A stretch of DNA of 64,000 bases, from positions 45,725,652-45,789,651 of the forward strand of contig CM035163.1 in assembly GCA_020205615.1 (NCBI GenBank). The letters are read 5' to 3'. This DNA is from Panax quinquefolius. Lineage: Eukaryota > Streptophyta > Magnoliopsida > Apiales > Araliaceae. Below, one piece after another: positions 58,886 to 64,000 of the stretch. The notes beneath the pieces were generated by a model. That model worked only from the letters and a program-made list of their open reading frames with translations. It searched no databases and was not told the DNA's origin. Position numbers and translations under genes: made by a program. Within the stretch, counting starts at the first letter, position 1; each line of letters starts with the position of its first letter.

Positions 58886-60443
58886 TGTGACAACCCGGAA
58901 AATTGGATTGTCCAGAATTTAAGTTTAAAGAATTAGTTATTAATAAAATGAATTTTATTAATACTATTCTGTGCTATGTGTTTATTAATCGTTCTATAAC
59001 CTAGAATGATTATTAATCGGGAGGATTCTGGCTACGAGCTAGACTGAACGAGTAAAAATTTTCAAGACAAAAATGAAAACTTTCCAGGAACAGAAATATT
59101 TATGGGGAAAAAGATGAAATAGTCACTATTCACCCGACGAAATCTAAGGGTTAGGGTTTGAATAACCTAAGCCGTTTCGAGAGTTCGGTATGTCGAAATG
59201 ACATTCCGTCTAAAGATTTGACGCTAATATATCGTGAAAAGTTAATTAAGCCGATAAAAGTTTTTCTCGAAAACGCAAGTAAATCGACGAAATAAAAGCA
59301 TTTAAAAGTAATCTTGTTATGTACTTTTCACTCGTTTAGCTACATTAGGGGAAAACGTGAAGGAAAACGCTTGACACGAAAAAGTGTTTTTTAGTTTTTC
59401 GGAAATTCGAAGAATACGTAAAAGTTAATCGATAAAGGAAAGACGATTTTTATGAAAAATAAAGAATGAACGAAGATGTTTTCCTTAAACATTGATTGAC
59501 TAGGGTAATGAATAACATTTCGATGTTATGTCACGGTCATGAGAGATGAATGTAAAGCGTTTAGACGCTGTGAACACAATGTTGTTACGATGAACGATCA
59601 GTCTTAGCATACAACGAACCGTATGACTTTGACATTAGGAAAGAATAATGAACATGGGGTTCAGGTGACGAGTAATGAATGAAAGTAATTAAAACCTTGG
59701 ATGAAGGTTGAATAGAATTAAGAGGTAAGTAACGTAAATGTTGAATACGTAAATGATCCTCGTGAATCGTATTCACATCGAGCGAACGTTCTAAGTGTAC
59801 ATTGGTTGTATGACTTAGACGTTGACGGGAGTAGTAAGTAAGATATGAATTATCACGAAAGCCGTAGCAAACGGTAATAAGATTAATGAAAACCGAATGT
59901 GAGTCGGATGAGAATGTTAGAATGAAATGTAAGCGTTGGACACTTGAACCGAGTTAAAGGTTAAGTGTACGCGAATACTAAACGGGTAGAACCTACACCC
60001 CGTGTATGGTTTAACCGTAGGGTAATAAAGATCAATGATTAAACCTGTGAATGGTGAAGAAGCTAAATTAAAGACAAGTACGTATAACGTAAAAGAAGCC
60101 AAGTTAATGTTTATAACTTGAATGACGTTCTGAGTCGAATGAATCGGTCGTTGTAAGATAAGAATAAGGTAACGTAAAATGCTTAACGCTATAAATGCGT
60201 AGAATGAATATTGAATGATCGTCCTGAGTATACAAAATATTATATGACTTAGACGATAAAGAATGAATCCTGAGGTATGGCATTTAGTTGCCAGAAAGCC
60301 ATAAGGAATAAGAAATTCACTTAACGAACATTATAGTTTAATAGTTCGGGTAAGTTAAGATGAATTTAGGTTCTAGTACAATCGTAACCTTTGATGGTTG
60401 ACATATGGTAGCTGGGCTAAACAATTCCTTCAGAGAGTGAAGG

Positions 60444-60453
60444 TATATATAAA
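60444..60453 (+). promoter_or_regulatory. Candidate TATA box
   Basis: TATATATAAA in GAAGGTATATATAAAACTGG, in the middle of the candidate LTR that begins at 58886. Confidence 0.45.
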
Positions 60454-60985
60454 ACTGGCAATCGATCTAACTCACTGTTATGGGTAGTGTAGATGAGACG
60501 GGAACTTGTTTGTTGGTTGTTTGTGGGAAACCACTCAGAGTACCATATGGACTACTAGCAGAGACACGATGTGTACAGAGTCCTAAGAGAGTTATAAGAA
60601 GAAGATAAGAATATAAATCATCAAAGATGATGAACGTATTAAGTAAGACATCTCCGTATGTCATGAAGCCATTAACCGGTTGTCGACGTTGGGATTTTTG
60701 AGTGTCCCTTTTCGTTACTTGTTCTTTGGTGTTCTCATGTTAATGTGAGATTTGTTTGAAAAAATTAGTGAAAAAGGTCCGATATGTATAATGTCGACGA
60801 TTGCACCAACGCAACCGAAAAGGTTTGCACATTGACCCAGTGTTTTGACACTGCTAGACGGGTTTATGAAACTGAGATTCATTTTGGGTCCAGGGGTTTG
60901 ATTATACGGAGGGAAGGTGTTAGGCACCCCCCGACATCCGTGTTACCACGGTGACCGCCACTTTTCAAAGAAATTATTATATGAA

Positions 60986-61004
60986 TGTGTGTGTGTGTGT
61001 GTGT
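60986..61004. repeat. (GT)n microsatellite
   Basis: About nine GT units after ATGAAT. Confidence 0.9.
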
Positions 61005-61439
61005 GGATCAATGTGCAATTATTTGAAAGTAATACGAGGCCTCGTTCACACCTATATACACAAGGTTTGAATTTTATAGAAAAATTCAGTTTTAACCAAG
61101 ATATATCAATGAAGTTTTGTAAAAGAGGTTTTTCAAACCCTGTGCTCAATAGGAATTGAGACCTTTTCATACTTCCATTTTATTATTAAATGTTCGGCTT
61201 GTTTGCTTTTATTTTCGAGATGCGAAGCATTCTCGAGAAAATAATATACAGCAATGCCGAACTCCTCATGGGCATGACAACCATCTAAAGAAATTTAGAC
61301 ACTGTAAAATAATGTACAGGCTGCTTACAGCTAAAAAATGTCCATCATGGGAACCGAATCTAGATTCAATAAACTGAACCTGTGATCAAATGATTCCTAG
61401 GTTCACATGATACTGCAATTTATATGGAAAGCAGTAAGC

Positions 61440-61718
61440 AGTTATATATATAAAAGTTGTAAATATATATATACAGACATGATCAACCACCATGAAGCAA
61501 CTCCATGGGGGATCGAAAATATAAATATTTAAAAGCGGTAAACATATATATATATATATATATATATATTGACATGATCAACCACCACGAAGTAAACTCC
61601 AGGTGGGACGAAATGTAAATAAAGCTGTAAAAGCGATCAACTTCCACGAAGTAAACTCCAGGCAGGACGAAATGTAAATAAAGCTGAAAAAGGCCACGAA
61701 GTAAACTCGTATGCATGA

Positions 61719-61749
<31 letters not shown>

Positions 61750-61911
61750 TAAGTAAGTAAACGCATATATGTGAATCTAGGCTCATCTGATATGTCCGAC
61801 AACAACAATTATATATATATAAGTATATATATATATATATAAAAGCAATTAAATGCACCTGATATAAAATCTAGGCTCATCGACATGAGTCGACCACGCT
61901 TATATATATAA

Positions 61912-61954
<43 letters not shown>

Positions 61955-62060
61955 GAAATTAAACTCTCCGCATCAAAGTCTAGGCTCAATCGAGGCATAA
62001 CTCAATAATGTTAGTCCATATATAAAATATATACATATATATAAGTATATATATACAAAC
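61440..62060. repeat. TA tracts alternating with a CCACGAAGTAAACTCCAGG repeat
   Basis: Five TA tracts (61543-61569, 61721-61751, 61809-61840, 61900-61950, 62027-62055). Between the first ones is a short repeat with GATCAACCACCACGAAGTAA and GGACGAAATGTAAATAAAGC, seen three times in part; CTAGGCTCATC recurs between the later ones. Small reading frames rich in Tyr-Ile here are artefacts of the tracts. Confidence 0.8.
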
Positions 62061-62089
62061 AGAAATGAAAACCACGGACTGAAGTCTGG

Positions 62090-63477
62090 GTAAACACACT
62101 CACACGACTTTCAACTTGTACAACAGTGTGTGCTAATATGAGAAGAAGGCATTATAGAGTATGAGAAGGCTTACAGTGGGCTGCCAAAGTAGACTTCTAT
62201 CACTTTAAATGGATAAACACTCAGCTCTAGTCAGATAAAAGATAGCTATATGTGAGCTAACTAGTGTTTAGAAGTGAGAAAACACTCAAAAGATGTGTAT
62301 GCAGAGTAAAATAGACAGGGCTTCCTCACATTTTTCCCTCCCTCTTCTTCTCAAATGGCTGACCCCAAGGCTTGTATATATAGACGGATGGCCGCAGGTA
62401 CTCCTACGGCTGGTCGTGGTGCATCTGAGCCTCGCGAGTCCCGGCTAAATCTCGTAAGACGTGCACTCATACCTTTGTAATGTCCGCTCGAACTTGCAGA
62501 ACTTCAATCATGCATCCCCGAATGAGGTATATCTGACCTTCTTCGGACCGCTTGTGTTGAGAGTTACGTAATGACATGGATTAGAGGTTGTACGAAGTAA
62601 GGAAGAGGGGTCTATGCCCATGGTCTTCAAGCTTCAAATTCTATCCAAAGTACTGCCACGCGTAATAGTCACTCGGGATTGTCAATCCTCGGCTCTTGTG
62701 GGACATTGTTGGATGTATGTATGTATGAAGTATTGAGACGACGTGCCATTGTCGAAGGAATAAGATGACGTTTGACTCCTCGCCGGGGTTATTGCCGGTT
62801 TGAGTTAAAAGTAGACGTTGCTCAGGGTTACAGCTGAGATTGGACTACTTATTGGTATGCCTTGATATCATCTTGTTGATATGGTAAGATGACGTTATGA
62901 CTCCTCACTGGGGTTATCGCCGGTTTAAGCGGAAAACAGACGTTGCTCAGGGTTACAGCTGAGATTGGACTGCTGCTTGTTTGTATGTATCACTATCATC
63001 TATGGATGTTCATGTCTGCTCGTTGTCAACTCCGCGTCTGAGGTGTGTGTGCCTTGACAGGATGTCTGAGGTTGAAGCTGATTGCATAAGTTTGAAACAA
63101 GCATTTTTGGGGTTATCGCCGGAACTGCAATGGCATCTCTTGGGGCTATCACCAAGGATGGGGTTGCTATTCCCAGTGTTTCTCTGGGACTGGATCTGAG
63201 CATCGCGGTGTTATTGCCAAGACAGAACTGTTCTCTCCGGTGTTGTTATCGGTCTTTTGATCTGCATATCTCAGGGTTATCTCCGAGATTGGAAATGACA
63301 TTCCCGGTGTGTGTTCCAGGTTTGAGATGATGTTCCCGGGTTGTGTTCTGGGTTGGAACTGAACTTCCGGTAGTATCCGGATTGGATGTAAGCAATCTTT
63401 CAGGGTTATCTCCAAAAGACGGATCTACCCTCCTGTCATGTTAGTAATAGGAGTGCAAAAAATTTCGAGTGTCTACA
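62090..63477 (-). repeat. Candidate Tat-type LTR (minus strand)
   Basis: On the minus strand it starts TGTAGACACTCGAAATTTTT at 63477, the form of LTR start common in Tat/Ogre elements. It is directly preceded by the purine run TAAAGAGGGGCATC. A TATA box lies 1.1 kb in, at 62375. The U5 end is not located; it may reach into the TA-rich block. The element body would lie to the right, beyond the window. Confidence 0.5.
62375..62382 (-). promoter_or_regulatory. Candidate TATA box (minus strand)
   Basis: Minus strand CTATATATACAAGCC followed by a GA-rich leader GAGAAGAAGAGGGAGGG, as expected for an LTR promoter reading left. Confidence 0.5.
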
Positions 63478-63960
63478 GATGCCCCTCTTTATTATATTCA
63501 TGCAATGCAAGGCATGGATAGGATAAAGAATACTAGACACTTGAAATGCAAGCAAGATAAACATGATGCGATATGCAGTAACATGATGCAAATGCATGTA
63601 GAATGCATGAGTGATTGTCAGGTAATCCTGCTGGGATGATAATCAGTGATGGCTTGGACATGCGATCCAAGTTTCCAAGGATGTTGATGTTGGGGCTATC
63701 ACCAAAGTCTTGAATCCTAGACACTGGCTTATATTCCATAGAGGTACCTCTTGTGTGTAAGAGATCTATGGGGATAAAGCTTCGTCTGTTTGAGGATGTG
63801 TATAACATATTCCCTCAATCTGTCGGAGTTACTGCCAATAGTTTGGTTGTTATCAAGGTTGCCTGATCTTCGCTGATGTGTGTATCACAGGATAAATCCC
63901 TGCTGGATGCATTGTCAAGGCTGCTTGACCTTCATTGATGTATGTGTCAATGGTAGCATA
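62766..63960 (+). repeat. GGGTTATCGCC dispersed repeat
   Basis: At least ten variants of GGGTTATCGCCGG or AGGGTTATCTCCGAGA, spaced 30-130 bp. These include a near-exact tandem pair about 120 bp long (62766 and 62887, each with GTTGCTCAGGGTTACAGCTG). The series runs across the candidate LTR start at 63477. No coding sense is seen. Confidence 0.65.
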
Positions 63961-64000
63961 GCGTTGTAGCCCCCGCCGGGGAAGGTTGCTTCGATGGGTT
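63478..64000 (-). other. Candidate 3' internal end of a minus-strand Tat-type element
   Basis: The first 14 bases are the polypurine tract on the minus strand (TAAAGAGGGGCATC). The rest shows only GGGGCTATCACC-type repeats and no convincing reading frame. The window ends inside it. Confidence 0.4.

Larger units (their letters stand above)
58886..61150 (+). repeat. Candidate LTR (plus strand), possibly T 3' LTR
   Basis: Starts TGTGACAACCCGGAAAATTG. About 1.5 kb of unusual, AAG/AATG-rich, gene-free sequence follows, then a TATA box (60444). Downstream lies GGAAGGTGTTAGGCACCCCC near 60912, a motif type I associate with Ogre/Tat LTRs. The right end is not found. Its start lies 235 bp after the T pol stop, as expected for a 3' LTR, but no 5' LTR sequence is left to compare. 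Confidence 0.4.

Noticed and set aside
61483..61858. Minus-strand frames rich in Tyr-Ile and FTSW
   Set aside because: Produced by TA tracts and the CCACGAAGTAAACTCC repeat.
63082..63330. Overlapping frames with GTAMASLGAITKDG
   Set aside because: They lie in the GGGTTATCGCC repeat zone, open in several frames on both strands, with no family similarity.

Overview
The window looks like repeat-rich plant nuclear DNA, most likely intergenic heterochromatin of a flowering plant. No host gene, tRNA, rRNA or CRISPR array was found. Almost every base can be assigned to Ty3/gypsy LTR retrotransposons, whole, solo or broken, nested inside one another. Two lineages are recognisable. One is the Tat/Ogre lineage: gag with a C..H..H..C knuckle, an aspartic protease, RT, RNase H plus a second archaeal-type RNase H, then integrase. 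The other is the Tekay/Del chromovirus lineage: CCHC gag, protease, RT, RNase H, integrase with a C-terminal chromodomain, a primer-binding site for initiator tRNA-Met, and very long LTRs of 2.4-4.6 kb. All coding regions carry stops, frameshifts or deletions, and none looks fully intact.

Layout. Positions 181-8619 hold a minus-strand chromovirus derivative called A: LTR fragment, 334-bp internal region, 4.6-kb LTR, 333-bp internal region, LTR fragment. A solo LTR called S1 (3269-6153, target duplication GGATC) sits inside its full LTR. Positions 8621-19635 hold M1, a minus-strand chromovirus with a truncated left LTR, gag-pol, an extra acidic coiled-coil ORF ahead of gag, and a complete 3.0-kb right LTR. 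From 19636 to at least 58885 runs T, one plus-strand Tat/Ogre-type element. It was split by four later chromovirus insertions: B2 (21057-29367, non-autonomous), D (32452-42079, minus strand, deletion derivative), S3 (42776-45923, solo LTR) and C (48776-58554, the most complete). Each is flanked by a 5-bp target duplication, exact or with one mismatch, and T coding sequence continues across each. Positions 58886-64000 hold two candidate LTRs facing each other, rich in TA tracts and a GGGTTATCGCC repeat.

Points of interest. The long chromovirus LTRs share an architecture that is not expected of a plain promoter. Downstream of the TATA box there is a strong GAG|GTAAGG donor. Arrays of stem-loops follow, their arms changing in a compensatory way, and then a pyrimidine tract with CAG. 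This looks like an intron inside the LTR leader. B2 and D share the same internal deletion junctions, so an already deleted element was mobilised more than once, presumably in trans by something like C. Many differences between paired LTRs sit at CAG/CTG and CG sites, which suggests that part of the apparent decay is base-calling error at methylated cytosines.
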